A stretch of 64,000 bases of DNA, from contig NZ_CP042171.1 of NCBI RefSeq assembly GCF_005938645.2, forward strand, positions 3,038,001 through 3,102,000, given 5' to 3'. Positions 50,475 to 60,939 of the stretch are shown one piece after another. Every line of letters starts with the position of its first letter. Position 1 is the stretch's first letter. The notes below the pieces were generated by a model. That model did no database searches. It was not told where the DNA came from and saw only the letters and a list, made by a program, of their open reading frames with translations. The stretch is from Pedobacter sp. KBS0701 (GTDB lineage: Bacteria > Bacteroidota > Bacteroidia > Sphingobacteriales > Sphingobacteriaceae). The translations under genes and the position numbers were made by a program.

Positions 50475-52100
50475 TTAATAACCCGGGTTTTGAGTCAATA
50501 CCGCATCTTTATTTAATTGTATTTCATTTAAAGGAATTGGCAATAACAAATTTTTTGTCGTTAAACCTGTAATCGGTTTTGATGCGTCATTCGAATTTAA
50601 ACGAAGCGCACGTTCTACTAAAGTTCCTGTTCTCATTAACGTCATTCTTCTATTCTCCTCACCAATTAATTCTCTGGCTCTTTCATCAAGAATAAAATCC
50701 TTTGTCATTTCAGAAGCGCTAACCTGTGCCGCATTTGCTCTGGTTCTTAACACATTTATTGTTGTTGCCGCATCTCCGGTTTTACCTTGTGCAACCTGTG
50801 CTTCTGCGAGAAGCAAATAAGTTTCGCCTAACCGCATTAAAATGAAATCTTTGATCATGGCATAACCAAAAGTATCATTCGGATCAAAAGCGCCCCATTT
50901 CGTTGTACTCGGACAAATATTGATTAATGTATCAGGACCGGTAAAAGGAACTTGTTTTCCAAATTTTGCTGCATATTTAGGATCTGGGTCGTTATAATAA
51001 TATCTTCTGCGGATATTGTATTGCGAATTACGGATATCATTTCCTTTGTACAAACCATAAAGTACCCAGTTGCTCAAACGTAACCTGGCAATGGACCGGC
51101 CACCCAATGAATCGGCAAGAGCCATACCTGCTATATTGTAATATGCCGCCCCCCAGACTCTTCGTTGCTGAGGATTGTCAGTTATACCGCCAACAACGCT
51201 AGTCGGATTTTCCTGCTCTAACACCCAGATAGCCTCTGTATTCCCCTGCGATCTTCTTTGGTTGCCATATTGGAACATATCAGAATAATAATCTCCAGGC
51301 TGACTAGTTTTTACGCCATAACGATTTTTTATTAAACTGAATTTGCCACTGCTAATGATTGCCTGAGCCTGTTGCTCAGCTAAATCTGGTTTCCCGATTC
51401 GGAGATAAACTTCAGCCAGAAGCTGCATCGCCATAAATTTATTTGCTCTGCCATACATTTTGCCTTTGGTATTGGTTTTTACCGCTTCAATATCAGGAAG
51501 ATTTGCTGCAGCAAAAAGCAAATCTGCTACAATCAGGTTATTTACATCAGCTATAGGTGCTCTCACAAAATCTGTTTTAGGCCCTGCTAATGCATGTGTA
51601 ATCAATGGCACGCCACCAAACAAAGTTGCTAAGTTGTTGTAAGCATAAGCCCTGAAAAATTTAGCTTCGGCGCTTACCAGGCTTTTACCTTTTGCACTTA
51701 AGCTAGTTACACTTGGATTTTCAATTCCATCTACAATAATGTTAGTTAAGTTTACCATGATGTAGTCTCTATTCCACATGCGGGCTGCACCACCATCAGT
51801 AGAGGTTAGCGTAGCATAATTATAGTATGGAATTTCTACACCTTGCTGGTTATTGGTTGCATTTGCAACATCAGTTCCAACCTGCCAAACGCTTGGCCAG
51901 CCCTGCTGATCAGCCCAGGAAAAGATTGTGCTGGTATGGTTATACAAACCAATTAACGATGCTTCGAATCCAAGTGAATCGGTAAGCGTTAATGGTGTAT
52001 ATGATGAAAACGGTTTCTCATCTAAAAATGCTTTTTTGCATGACGAAAACACAACAAAAAGTACTGATAATGATGCAATTATGCTTATATATTTTTTCAT
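50475..52100 (-). CDS. SusD/RagB-family glycan-binding lipoprotein
   Basis: The 541-aa product has a lipoprotein signal (LFVVFSSC). Tetratricopeptide-like helices typical of SusD are seen (AEAKFFRAYAYNNLATLFGGVPLI, FMAMQLLAEVYLRIGKPDLAEQQ). The C-terminal RARELIGEENRRMTLMRTGT and ending LLPIPLNEIQLNKD match RagB/SusD proteins. It is surface-exposed and captures the polysaccharide together with SusC. It follows the SusC gene by 12 bp and is the last gene of the operon. Confidence 0.94.
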   Translation of the reverse strand: MKKYISIIASLSVLFVVFSSCKKAFLDEKPFSSYTPLTLTDSLGFEASLIGLYNHTSTIFSWADQQGWPSVWQVGTDVANATNNQQGVEIPYYNYATLTSTDGGAARMWNRDYIMVNLTNIIVDGIENPSVTSLSAKGKSLVSAEAKFFRAYAYNNLATLFGGVPLITHALAGPKTDFVRAPIADVNNLIVADLLFAAANLPDIEAVKTNTKGKMYGRANKFMAMQLLAEVYLRIGKPDLAEQQAQAIISSGKFSLIKNRYGVKTSQPGDYYSDMFQYGNQRRSQGNTEAIWVLEQENPTSVVGGITDNPQQRRVWGAAYYNIAGMALADSLGGRSIARLRLSNWVLYGLYKGNDIRNSQYNIRRRYYYNDPDPKYAAKFGKQVPFTGPDTLINICPSTTKWGAFDPNDTFGYAMIKDFILMRLGETYLLLAEAQVAQGKTGDAATTINVLRTRANAAQVSASEMTKDFILDERARELIGEENRRMTLMRTGTLVERALRLNSNDASKPITGLTTKNLLLPIPLNEIQLNKDAVLTQNPGY

Positions 52101-52112
52101 GATGATTATAAA

Positions 52113-55100
52113 TTAACGTAATGAAACATTTAAACCCAATACAAAAGTTCTTGTTATAGGATAATTATTTGTCCAGTCTGCTGCAAACGCCTGTTGATTT
52201 GCACTACTATTGCCTGATCCCCTACCGTAAGTAGTTTGTTCAGGATCCCAACCTACCCATTTTGTAAAAGTATACAGGTTACGACCGCTCGCATAAACAG
52301 TTAAGCCACCAAGGTGAAGTTTATCCAAGACTGACTGTCCGAAAACATAACTTAATGTCACATCTTTAATTCTGGTGTAACTGGCATCTGAGGCATAGCC
52401 ATAACCTAAAGTGTTGTTGTAAGAAAGTGCTGGTCTGGTCTGGCTCGCATTTTCTGGCGTCCAGTAACCAATTTCTGCAGGTGTATTTCTTCTTCCGGTT
52501 TCATCACCATAACCCAAATCGGTATTGTTTCTCGTCATCCCTTGTGCCGTTTGAACGAAAATGCTCAGGTTGATGTTTTTGTAATGAAAAGTATTGGTTA
52601 GACCACCAGTCCATTTTGGTGCTGTTTGACCTAAAATCATTCTATCCCCATCTCCGGTAATTTTACCATCGCCGTTTAAATCAGCAAATTTTAAGCTTCC
52701 CGGTTTAGCCGTAGGGTCTTGCTTAGAAACATCCTCTCCCGTTTGCCAAACGCCTGTCATTTGGTAATCATAAACAACGCTAATTGGCTTACCTATAAAC
52801 CATCTGTTTCCTAAATCGTCTTTTCCATCACCATATAAATCGGTAATTTTATTTTTGTTGGTTGCAAAAACTACCATGGTTTCCCAACGGAAATCTTTTC
52901 CAGCAATATTTTGCGTATTTAAGGTTAACTCTAAGCCTTTATTTGTTGTCTTACCTATATTTTCTGAAACTTTTGAGTATCCTGTAATAATAGGCAAACT
53001 TCGGCTAAGCAATAAACCACTTGTTTTATTTTGGTAAGCTTCAATACTACCATTAATCCTGTTATTAAGAATTCCGAAATCCAATCCGATATTGGCAGTT
53101 TTTGTGGTTTCCCACTGCAATGATGTATTTCCCAGGTTATTTGGAATAACACCAATTGTACTTATGCCGTTGAAAGGGGAACGCGAGGATCCTTCGGTTG
53201 TAATGGTATTGTAAACACCAACAGCCTCATTACCTGTTTTACCATAAGACACTCTTAACTTCAGATTGCTGAAAACCTTACCGTTTTTCATGAAGTCTTC
53301 GTTAATGATGTTCCAGCCAATTGCTGCTGAAGGGAAAACCCCATATTTAGTTGTGTTTGCACCAAAAACAGAAGAACCATCTCTACGTGCAGTCAAAGTA
53401 AGTAAGTATTTGCTATCGTATGAGTAGAATAAACGACCCATTTGAGAGTTCAACCCATATCTATCACGGTAAGATCCACTGGTTTGCGTAGCACCTGCAC
53501 CAATATTATTTAAACCCAATTCATCATTAATGAAGCCAATCGCACCAGCTGTGGTAGAATTATAGTTACGCTCCTGAGCACTATACAAGGCAGTAAAATC
53601 AAAATGATGTTTTTTAATGTCTTTAGAATAAGTTAAGATATTTTCGATCGTATAGCTATTTGTAGATGCATTAAAACTACTTGCCGTACCGTTTAAATCA
53701 TTTGCTAAACGGCCGACATAGCTTCCATTTTTTTCAGGGAAGTAAGTGTAACCTGCATTTAAACGAAATTTTAAACCGGTTAAAGCACCAGGAAACTTAA
53801 CTTCAGCATAACCGTTTCCATTAATGTTGGTTGTTCTTCTGATTTGAGTAGTAGTTAAACCAAGCAATGGATTTGTATACAACTGCTCCGGATTCATCGG
53901 GTAAATTGTATACGATCCGTTTGTATTATATTCCTGACCATAAGGGCTCATCGCTGTTGCTAACAATAGGTTTGCCCTTCCACCGTCGAAGTTATTACTG
54001 GTTAAGAATAATGATGTACCCACAGTTAAAAAACTGGTTACATTAACATCTAAGTTAGAACGCAAACCTATACGTTTAAAATCATAACCTTTAATTACAC
54101 CTTTCTGATTAAGATAATCGCCTGAAATGAAATATTTAACATCTTCTGATCCGCCAGAGATACCAACATTATGATCCTGAATTACACCTTGTTGTGTTGC
54201 CTCTTTAACCCAATCGGTTGTTGTACCAGCATTGTAAGCAGGTAGCTCTCCGATATTCGGAACCGGTCTTTGTTGTACTTGGCCAGTTTGTTTAAGATAG
54301 TCTGCGTATTTCTGAGCATACTCAGCACCGCTCCTTGGCTCCAAAATATGAGCAATGTTATCAAAACCTGCATACCCACTGTAGCGGATTACTGGTTTGC
54401 CTGTGGTCCCCCTTTTTGTTGTAATTAGAATAACCCCGTTTGAGCCATTTGTACCATAAATTGCAGTTGCACTCGCATCTTTCAAAATTTCAACCGATGC
54501 GATATCATTTGGATTGATGTCATTTAATGAACCGCCGGTTTTGGTCAAAGGTACCCCATCCACAACAACATAAGGTCCGGTACCTGCACTTATTGAATTC
54601 TGACCTCTGATTAATGCATTTGGCTGGCTACCTGGAACTGAAGATGTCGTGGTAACATTAACACCTGCAACTGCACCTTCAATAGATTGTAAAACGTTGG
54701 TAACCGGTAATTGCGATAACCGAGCTTTTGGGACCGAAACTACCGAACCGGTAACGTCGGAACGCTTTTGCGTACCGTAACCTACCACAATTACCTCTTG
54801 TAAGTTTTTATCCTTATCCTCTGCAAGAACGATGCTCACTTGCGTTTCATTAGCTACCAATATAGTATTGGTTACATAACCTACAAAACTAATTACTAAG
54901 CTTTCTCCTTTTTGAGCTGATATTTTGAAATTTCCATTGGCATCGCTGGCCACCACCTGAGTAGTTCCCTTAACACTAATTGATGCACCTGGAATGGGAT
55001 TACCTTTATTATCTTTTACTTTTCCAGAAATTGAGATTTGAGCGGTTGTTTGTGCAATTGAATTGTTTGATTTACCTATGGATAGGATTAAAACAAACAA

Positions 55101-55145
55101 AAACATTACTGCACACTTAGAGGTGTCTAGTAGTTTTCTTTTCAT
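52113..55145 (-). CDS. SusC/RagA TonB-dependent outer-membrane transporter
   Basis: The 1010-aa product starts with a signal peptide. An N-terminal carboxypeptidase-D-like domain follows (ISGKVKDNKGNPIPGASISVKG), then a TonB-box region near VVGYGTQKR, the plug (GSQPNALIRGQNSI...) and a large beta barrel ending in FVLGLNVSLR. It is the import channel for oligosaccharides produced at the surface. It sits upstream of SusD. A TATTTTTG promoter element at 55210-55217 may drive susC-susD separately from the enzyme genes upstream. Confidence 0.95.
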   Translation of the reverse strand: MKRKLLDTSKCAVMFLFVLILSIGKSNNSIAQTTAQISISGKVKDNKGNPIPGASISVKGTTQVVASDANGNFKISAQKGESLVISFVGYVTNTILVANETQVSIVLAEDKDKNLQEVIVVGYGTQKRSDVTGSVVSVPKARLSQLPVTNVLQSIEGAVAGVNVTTTSSVPGSQPNALIRGQNSISAGTGPYVVVDGVPLTKTGGSLNDINPNDIASVEILKDASATAIYGTNGSNGVILITTKRGTTGKPVIRYSGYAGFDNIAHILEPRSGAEYAQKYADYLKQTGQVQQRPVPNIGELPAYNAGTTTDWVKEATQQGVIQDHNVGISGGSEDVKYFISGDYLNQKGVIKGYDFKRIGLRSNLDVNVTSFLTVGTSLFLTSNNFDGGRANLLLATAMSPYGQEYNTNGSYTIYPMNPEQLYTNPLLGLTTTQIRRTTNINGNGYAEVKFPGALTGLKFRLNAGYTYFPEKNGSYVGRLANDLNGTASSFNASTNSYTIENILTYSKDIKKHHFDFTALYSAQERNYNSTTAGAIGFINDELGLNNIGAGATQTSGSYRDRYGLNSQMGRLFYSYDSKYLLTLTARRDGSSVFGANTTKYGVFPSAAIGWNIINEDFMKNGKVFSNLKLRVSYGKTGNEAVGVYNTITTEGSSRSPFNGISTIGVIPNNLGNTSLQWETTKTANIGLDFGILNNRINGSIEAYQNKTSGLLLSRSLPIITGYSKVSENIGKTTNKGLELTLNTQNIAGKDFRWETMVVFATNKNKITDLYGDGKDDLGNRWFIGKPISVVYDYQMTGVWQTGEDVSKQDPTAKPGSLKFADLNGDGKITGDGDRMILGQTAPKWTGGLTNTFHYKNINLSIFVQTAQGMTRNNTDLGYGDETGRRNTPAEIGYWTPENASQTRPALSYNNTLGYGYASDASYTRIKDVTLSYVFGQSVLDKLHLGGLTVYASGRNLYTFTKWVGWDPEQTTYGRGSGNSSANQQAFAADWTNNYPITRTFVLGLNVSLR

Positions 55146-55209
55146 TTTTTATGATTATTTGGTTAGTTAATAATTGAACTTCAAGGAGAGTTCAAAAGGG
55201 TAGCCTAAT

Positions 55210-55217
55210 CAAAAATA
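55210..55217 (-). promoter_or_regulatory. Promoter -7 element of susC
   Basis: Minus-strand TATTTTTG fits TAnnTTTG about 65 bp before the susC ATG. No good -33 TTG is seen, so it may need an activator. The 255-bp gap to GH35 makes a separate promoter plausible. Confidence 0.45.
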
Positions 55218-55400
55218 TTTTTATTAAATTTTTAATTTGACCAGATATATAAATTACGCATGAATAACGAATGATTGATTCAGCAAAGTAAACATAAAAT
55301 CCCAATGGAGTAAGGGGTAATACGGTAATAAATACGGGCTAAATCGTTACTTTTTGTTAAAATTTAGCTTTTTAACCCCTATTCGGAAAATTTCAGACGT

Positions 55401-57236
55401 TTAGTCTACATTTATTTTTTTTATTGCATTTAAGATCGGTTGATCTATTGCCTTTAAAATATTCTGATCAGGTTTGATCAGCTCTAAAACGGAGATATCA
55501 TTTTTGCCTTTTTTTAGCCATTCTTGGGGGATATAAAGTGTTTGTTGTGGACCAATTGCCCAATACTTTCCTAAGTTATGCCCATTAACCCATACTACTC
55601 CTTTTCCCCAATCGGTCATGTCTAAATAAGTATCCGCAACGGTTGATAGCTGAAAAGAGCCTTTCTGCAATGTTGGTCCGTTTCCATTTGCTTTTGATGA
55701 ACCAGTTGTGGTAATGCGATCGTTGCCAAGAGGAAAACCATACATCGACCAGTTTTTAATCTCGGCACCATCAAAAGTAACCTGCTCAGTAATTCCCTTT
55801 TTGTTTTCCAGTAAATACTTTCCAAAATTTATCCGGCCCATATTCTCCACAAAAATATCAAGCTGTACCTCTCCTGCCGGAAGATCTAATGCTAATGTAT
55901 TCTGGTTTAACCTGCGGTCTAAAATGCCTGCTCTTTTTTGATTAATGAAAATAAGGGCATAATCTCGCAATTGTTTAAGCTGCAGTTCGCCCTTTTTCCC
56001 TCCCTGAATGGTGGTGCGGTATAATACGTAACCGTAATCCTGACTAAGATCCTCAAAAGTTAAAGGTGTACTATTTTTCACCGCTTTAGGCAATGCATTA
56101 AACAAAGCTACTTTAGTTCCCAATTTAAAAGGCGCAATGGCCATACTTGGCTTTGCCGCTGGAATTGATGGCAAACTTTGTCCTGCCGGAAGGTGTTTTT
56201 CGATCACACTTCTAAATGCCCTGAATTTTTCAGTCACATTTCCTGCTTCGTTTAAAGGTGCATCATAATCATAGCTGCTGGTTTGTGGCTCGTAAGGCGA
56301 TGTATCCTTGTAGTTGGCGCCATTCATAAAATCGCGGGTGGTCCCTCCATGGAACATATACATATTAATCGAAATACCTGCCGATAAAACAGAGTCTAAC
56401 TTTTGGGTGTATTGTGCCGCTGGAACAGTGTGATGAGGGGTTCCCCACCAATCGAACCACGCAGGGTACCATTCTGCAATAAAATATGGTCCTTTACCGC
56501 CGTGATTTTCATTTACCAATTGCCTGATTTTGGCTGGATTATCAATCCCGTTTAGTGCTGGTAGCAATCCATCTAAATGTCCATCCTTTACATCTGCTGC
56601 TGGATCGCAGGTATAAAGCAATCCATCAAAACCTGCTTCTATAAACATTTTCCGGTTGATATCTAAATAGTTTTTATCGGCGGCATAAGAACCATATTCG
56701 TTCTCCACCTGTACCATAATAATGTTACCACCATGGTTGATCTGCAATGGTGCCAACTGTTTACCAACTTCAATAATATACTTTTTATACTCATCTAAAT
56801 ATTGCTGTTCAGTACTTCTTACCACAAGACCTTTTTCGGTTTGCAGCCAATAAGGATAGCCACCAAACTCCCACTCCGCACAAACGTAGGGGCTCGGTCT
56901 TAAAATAACCCATAAGCCTTCTTGCTGGGCAATTTTTACAAATTCGGCAATGTTGTTATTACCTGAAAAATCAAACTTTCCTTTTTGTGGTTCGTGCAAA
57001 TTCCAGAATACGTAAGTGCCAATGGTATTTAAGCCCATTGCTTTGGCCATTTTCATACGGGCCCGCCAGGCCTCTTTTGGTACGCGTGGATAGTGCAACT
57101 CACCAGAGATAATCTGAAAAGGTTTTCCATCTAATAAAAAGTCTGTTTCTCCCAGCTTAAATGAATGTTTAGGTTGCTGGCTAAAAGCCGATAAGGAGAA
57201 ACATATCGCCACCAACCAGAGTAATTTTGCTTTCAT
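55401..57236 (-). CDS. Beta-galactosidase, GH35
   Basis: The 611-aa exported product has the GH35 signature: IISGELHYPRVPKEAWRARM, then GLWVILRPSPYVCAEWEFGGYP, the acid/base Glu in MVQVENEYGSYA, and the nucleophile Glu in YFIAEWYPAWFDWWG. C-terminal beta-sandwich domains follow (WVNGHNLGKYWAIGPQ). It releases galactose from non-reducing ends, in the periplasm or at the surface. It is transcribed toward SusC. Confidence 0.95.
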   Translation of the reverse strand: MKAKLLWLVAICFSLSAFSQQPKHSFKLGETDFLLDGKPFQIISGELHYPRVPKEAWRARMKMAKAMGLNTIGTYVFWNLHEPQKGKFDFSGNNNIAEFVKIAQQEGLWVILRPSPYVCAEWEFGGYPYWLQTEKGLVVRSTEQQYLDEYKKYIIEVGKQLAPLQINHGGNIIMVQVENEYGSYAADKNYLDINRKMFIEAGFDGLLYTCDPAADVKDGHLDGLLPALNGIDNPAKIRQLVNENHGGKGPYFIAEWYPAWFDWWGTPHHTVPAAQYTQKLDSVLSAGISINMYMFHGGTTRDFMNGANYKDTSPYEPQTSSYDYDAPLNEAGNVTEKFRAFRSVIEKHLPAGQSLPSIPAAKPSMAIAPFKLGTKVALFNALPKAVKNSTPLTFEDLSQDYGYVLYRTTIQGGKKGELQLKQLRDYALIFINQKRAGILDRRLNQNTLALDLPAGEVQLDIFVENMGRINFGKYLLENKKGITEQVTFDGAEIKNWSMYGFPLGNDRITTTGSSKANGNGPTLQKGSFQLSTVADTYLDMTDWGKGVVWVNGHNLGKYWAIGPQQTLYIPQEWLKKGKNDISVLELIKPDQNILKAIDQPILNAIKKINVD

Positions 57237-57345
57237 TTTTTTTAAAAATTATTTTAAGATGATCTGAATTTTAGCCAAAACGGTCCCTTTTGCATGGTTT
57301 TATGCAATCCAATCATCAAGGTTTATATAAAATTTTGTTTTTTCT

Positions 57346-58464
57346 CTATTTTTTAAACACGCTCAGATCCCATTCATCTGCCCAGTTTATCGAAATTTTA
57401 TCCTGATCAAATTTGATCGGCAACCATAAATAACGACCATCGATTGCATTTTTAGGTGCCCATTTATCTGCCATAAAAATAAATTCACCCTTTTTGCCCG
57501 GTGCTGGCAATACATGTGTGCTTTGTCCTCCATAGGTTAATTTAGCACCTTCGCCCTGGCAAGGGTTTCCCATATAAGTCCAGGGGCCCCAGATATTGCT
57601 TGCTTTGAACCATCTTGCCGGATTTGGCGCCCAGCCTGTACAGCCTGAACCAACCATATAGTAAGTTCCATTTTTCTTAAACAAAGCTGGTGCTTCGGTT
57701 TGCTGCCCTACATAAATTCTGATAAATTTTCCGGTATGCCCTAAATAATCTGGCGTTAATTCAGCTAAATGCAAGGTAAAATTCTCTTCAGAAGAAAATA
57801 CATGATAGGCTTTTCCATCATCGTCTACGAAAACGGTCATGTCTCTTGCCATTTGTCCACCAGGTAAATCCCTGCAGAAAAAGCCATCACTTTGATTGGC
57901 CGGTTGCTGGCAGTTTACCATATCTTTTTCTGCTGTGCCTGATGCATAAAAAGGCATTTTACCTGGATTTGGGCGATAACTCTTGATAAAAGTATATGGA
58001 CCGGTAGGGCGATCGGCAACAGCTACACCTGATCTGGCTGCTGCATAACCTTTGCCCAAAAGTTCTAAGTGAAACCACATGACAAACTTTTTGGTTTTCT
58101 TGTTGTACACCACTTTAGGTCTTTCGAGGATACAGCCTTTGGCAATATCACTGGTCAAATCGTTAGAAACTGGCAAGGCAATGCCTTCATCTTTCCAATT
58201 GTATAAATCTTTCGATGAATAGCAATGCACACCTACCTGTGCGGTATTTCCTATTTCTCCTTCGATTTTATGTTCTCCAAACCAATAATAAACGCCTTTG
58301 TACTCTACAATACCACCACCATGTGCATTGATGTGAACGCCCTTATCATCTTTCCAAATTTTACCTGGGGTAAAAGAAGTATAGGTTTGCTGTGCAGAAA
58401 CAAAACTGCTTAAGCCCAAACTAAAGGCGATAAATCCTAAAACAAAACTGATTCTCTTATTCAT
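57346..58464 (-). CDS. GH43 family enzyme (exo-galactanase-like subfamily)
   Basis: The 372-aa exported product has a five-bladed propeller pattern (HINAHGGGIVEYKGVYYWFGEHK, CILERPKVVYNKKTKKFVMWFH, ILAAPGKKGE-like end). The usual GH43 first Asp motif is replaced by AHGGG. This replacement is known in the exo-beta-1,3-galactanase-type GH43 (subfamily 24-like), which lack the canonical Asp base. I therefore favour a galactan-acting enzyme, but the exact subfamily needs a search. It stands between GH35 and DUF2264 genes. Confidence 0.8.
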   Translation of the reverse strand: MNKRISFVLGFIAFSLGLSSFVSAQQTYTSFTPGKIWKDDKGVHINAHGGGIVEYKGVYYWFGEHKIEGEIGNTAQVGVHCYSSKDLYNWKDEGIALPVSNDLTSDIAKGCILERPKVVYNKKTKKFVMWFHLELLGKGYAAARSGVAVADRPTGPYTFIKSYRPNPGKMPFYASGTAEKDMVNCQQPANQSDGFFCRDLPGGQMARDMTVFVDDDGKAYHVFSSEENFTLHLAELTPDYLGHTGKFIRIYVGQQTEAPALFKKNGTYYMVGSGCTGWAPNPARWFKASNIWGPWTYMGNPCQGEGAKLTYGGQSTHVLPAPGKKGEFIFMADKWAPKNAIDGRYLWLPIKFDQDKISINWADEWDLSVFKK

Positions 58465-58541
58465 TATTTTTAATTAACTAATTTTTATATTATACAGAAG
58501 TAATTACCCAAATCTTTTTCAATTGTATATCAACCTGTTAT

Positions 58542-59792
58542 TTATTTTAAACTGGCACTATGGTCATTCTCAAAATTCTCGCCGCTCCAGATTTTTTGTG
58601 CACTCCATTTTTCTGCCGGGTTGGCCCAAAAAGGATCTGATGCTGGCAAGCCTAAAGGCAAGAAGATATTTGAAGCGATGTATGGACTGCCCTGGTTGTT
58701 ATAGAAATCGCCTAAATTGGGCTGATCGCCATATAAACCTATTGTTAACCATCCATTTTTATAGGTTGAAGGGCTTTCCAGAGTTTTTCTGATTACGGCT
58801 GTTAAAGCGCACCGTACCTGTGCCGGACTTAACTGTTTAGGTAATGCTTTCCTCCAGGCCATATCAGCCAAATGATGAAATGCAGCGCCACGATAAATAA
58901 TAGAACGACCAGTTGCAGGATAGGTGCCATCGGCGTTGATTAATCTTTCCTGAATGATGGCATATCGTTCATTACGCTTTTTAATCTTCTCGAACATTTC
59001 TTTATAACTGCCCGTTTTAGTACCAATGATACTGGCCAAAGTAGCCAGATAAGGATGGATTACATAACTATTGTAATAATCAAAGGCGAATGATGTTCCA
59101 TCGGTGTACATTCCGTCACCTGTGTACCATTGTTCCATTTGTTGCAGGGCATAATCAACACGCATGGGGTCCCAACTATAACCAAATCTGGCTAAAAAAG
59201 CCTCGTTCATTGCTGAAAATAGTAACCAGTTAGAAAAAACAGGCTTAAATCTTCTGGTTGTTAAAATAGATTGCATCATTAATTCCTGGTTTTTCTTATC
59301 CAGATTTTCCCATAGCCATGGTGCACGGACTAAAGCAAGGGCTACGTAAGAAGCATCTACCAGTTGTTGTCCGCCGATATCGAAGTTCATAAAATCTTTG
59401 GCATTAGAATCTAATGCATTTTTTAACCCCTGAATAGCCCACTCGCGGTATTGTTTCCTTAAAGCCACCTCTTCTGCCGAACCTCCCTCTAACTGTAACC
59501 ATGGTGCAATACCACTTAAAACCCTACCTAAAACCTCCACATATTGTACTTTAATGCGGTGTTCTTTATTATCTACATGGATAGAGGTAACCTTAGGCAT
59601 CGCGATCCTTAAACTGTCTTTAGCCAGATTGTATAAAACAGGTTTTACCATCTTATCCATTTGCTGTAACCAAAACTGCCTATCAGTTAGCACCACACCT
59701 TTGGTATTTTTAGCTTTCTTTTGTGCAAAAACAGATCCACCGGCCATGATGATCAATAAACCACCTGTAATCAAAATATTTTTAAGTCTCAT
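58542..59792 (-). CDS. DUF2264 domain-containing protein
   Basis: The 416-aa exported product (signal MRLKNILITGGLLIIMAGGSVFAQ, given here by its start) matches the DUF2264 family. The conserved parts are WLQQMDKMVKPVLYNLAKD, EVLGRVLSGIAPWLQLEG and FSAMNEAFLARFGYSWDPMR. The fold is probably an (alpha/alpha)-barrel. Members recur in loci for pectin and rhamnogalacturonan. The reaction is not known to me. It is 14 bp after the GH105 gene. Confidence 0.85.
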   Translation of the reverse strand: MRLKNILITGGLLIIMAGGSVFAQKKAKNTKGVVLTDRQFWLQQMDKMVKPVLYNLAKDSLRIAMPKVTSIHVDNKEHRIKVQYVEVLGRVLSGIAPWLQLEGGSAEEVALRKQYREWAIQGLKNALDSNAKDFMNFDIGGQQLVDASYVALALVRAPWLWENLDKKNQELMMQSILTTRRFKPVFSNWLLFSAMNEAFLARFGYSWDPMRVDYALQQMEQWYTGDGMYTDGTSFAFDYYNSYVIHPYLATLASIIGTKTGSYKEMFEKIKKRNERYAIIQERLINADGTYPATGRSIIYRGAAFHHLADMAWRKALPKQLSPAQVRCALTAVIRKTLESPSTYKNGWLTIGLYGDQPNLGDFYNNQGSPYIASNIFLPLGLPASDPFWANPAEKWSAQKIWSGENFENDHSASLK

Positions 59793-59805
59793 TTCTCCAT
59801 AAAAT

Positions 59806-60939
59806 TTAGTGTTTGCTGGATAAATAGCGGTACATTTCGCTTCCTGCCAATAAAAATGCGCCTACACCAAAATTCGCAGTAGCGTTTACATCAACCACCT
59901 GACCTGCAATGGCTTTTTCTCCAATCGGCTGTACATAACCCAATTTACCATCAGGTTGTAATGCAGTTTTAGTTAAATATGTCCATGCTTTTTGTGCTGC
60001 CGGCCAATAGGTTTTTTCTTTTAAATAACCATTGTTTATCCCCCACAACAAACCATAAGTAAAAAAAGCTGTCCCACTGGTTTCAGGTCCTGGCGCGTGT
60101 TGCGGATCGAGGATACTTCTGGTCCAATAGCCTTTTGCTTGCTGGCTTTTAACAATTGCTTTGGCCATACTACGGTACTTAGCCAGGTATTCGTTCCGGT
60201 GTGGATCTGTAAGGGGCAGATCTTTTAGTACTTTCGCCAAACCTGCAAACACCCAGCCATCGCCCCTTGCCCAAAAATCTTTTTTGCCATTGGCACTTTT
60301 ATGTTTTGGATAAACATATTTGGCATCACGGTAATAAAGCTTTTCCTTTTTATCATACATGATGCTGTTGGCGTACATAAAATATTCGTAGAGTTTATCC
60401 AGGTATTTTTGATCGCCGGTTACTTTATAAAGTTTGGTCATCACTGGCATTACCATGTACAAGCCATCGGCCCACCACCAATAATCGTTATTGGGTGTAC
60501 TCATTTCGTATTGCATTACCTCTTTTGCTCTGGCAATTTTATATTCTTCTGGTTTTAAGTGGTATAGATCGATATAGGTTTGAAAGCAGATCTGCCAATC
60601 GCCAAACAGTACATGTTCATCTGTTTCGCCATACTTATATTTCCAATTGGATTTATCTGTTGATTTTGCCCCCATCCATTTGTTGTATCCGGCCCAATCT
60701 TCTGAATATTTTCGATATGCTTCGTTTTTGGTAACCTCGTAGGCCTCCATGTTGCCTGTGTGATAAGCTGCGTGATCCCAAAAGGCACGCACTTCGGGTT
60801 TATTACTGCTTTGCCAATAAGTATTTGCCCGGTTAATCATTTCCAGCACTTCTTCTTTTGACAGCTGGCTCTGGGCATTTACCGCTCCGCTGGTTAAGAA
60901 AAAGAATAAGAAAAACACTTTATATAATTTTAAATTCAT
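59806..60939 (-). CDS. GH105 (unsaturated glycuronyl hydrolase-like) enzyme
   Basis: The 377-aa exported product has the (alpha/alpha)6 barrel pattern of GH88/GH105 enzymes: ARGDGWVFAGLAKVLKDLP, with the catalytic Asp expected in DWQICFQTYIDLYHL or in WARGDGW, and TSGTAFFTYGLLWGINNGYL. Such enzymes remove the unsaturated uronic acid left by polysaccharide lyases, for example from rhamnogalacturonan. Its start overlaps the stop of the tandem GH43 gene by one base (TAATG), a sign of coupling. Confidence 0.87.
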   Translation of the reverse strand: MNLKLYKVFFLFFFLTSGAVNAQSQLSKEEVLEMINRANTYWQSSNKPEVRAFWDHAAYHTGNMEAYEVTKNEAYRKYSEDWAGYNKWMGAKSTDKSNWKYKYGETDEHVLFGDWQICFQTYIDLYHLKPEEYKIARAKEVMQYEMSTPNNDYWWWADGLYMVMPVMTKLYKVTGDQKYLDKLYEYFMYANSIMYDKKEKLYYRDAKYVYPKHKSANGKKDFWARGDGWVFAGLAKVLKDLPLTDPHRNEYLAKYRSMAKAIVKSQQAKGYWTRSILDPQHAPGPETSGTAFFTYGLLWGINNGYLKEKTYWPAAQKAWTYLTKTALQPDGKLGYVQPIGEKAIAGQVVDVNATANFGVGAFLLAGSEMYRYLSSKH

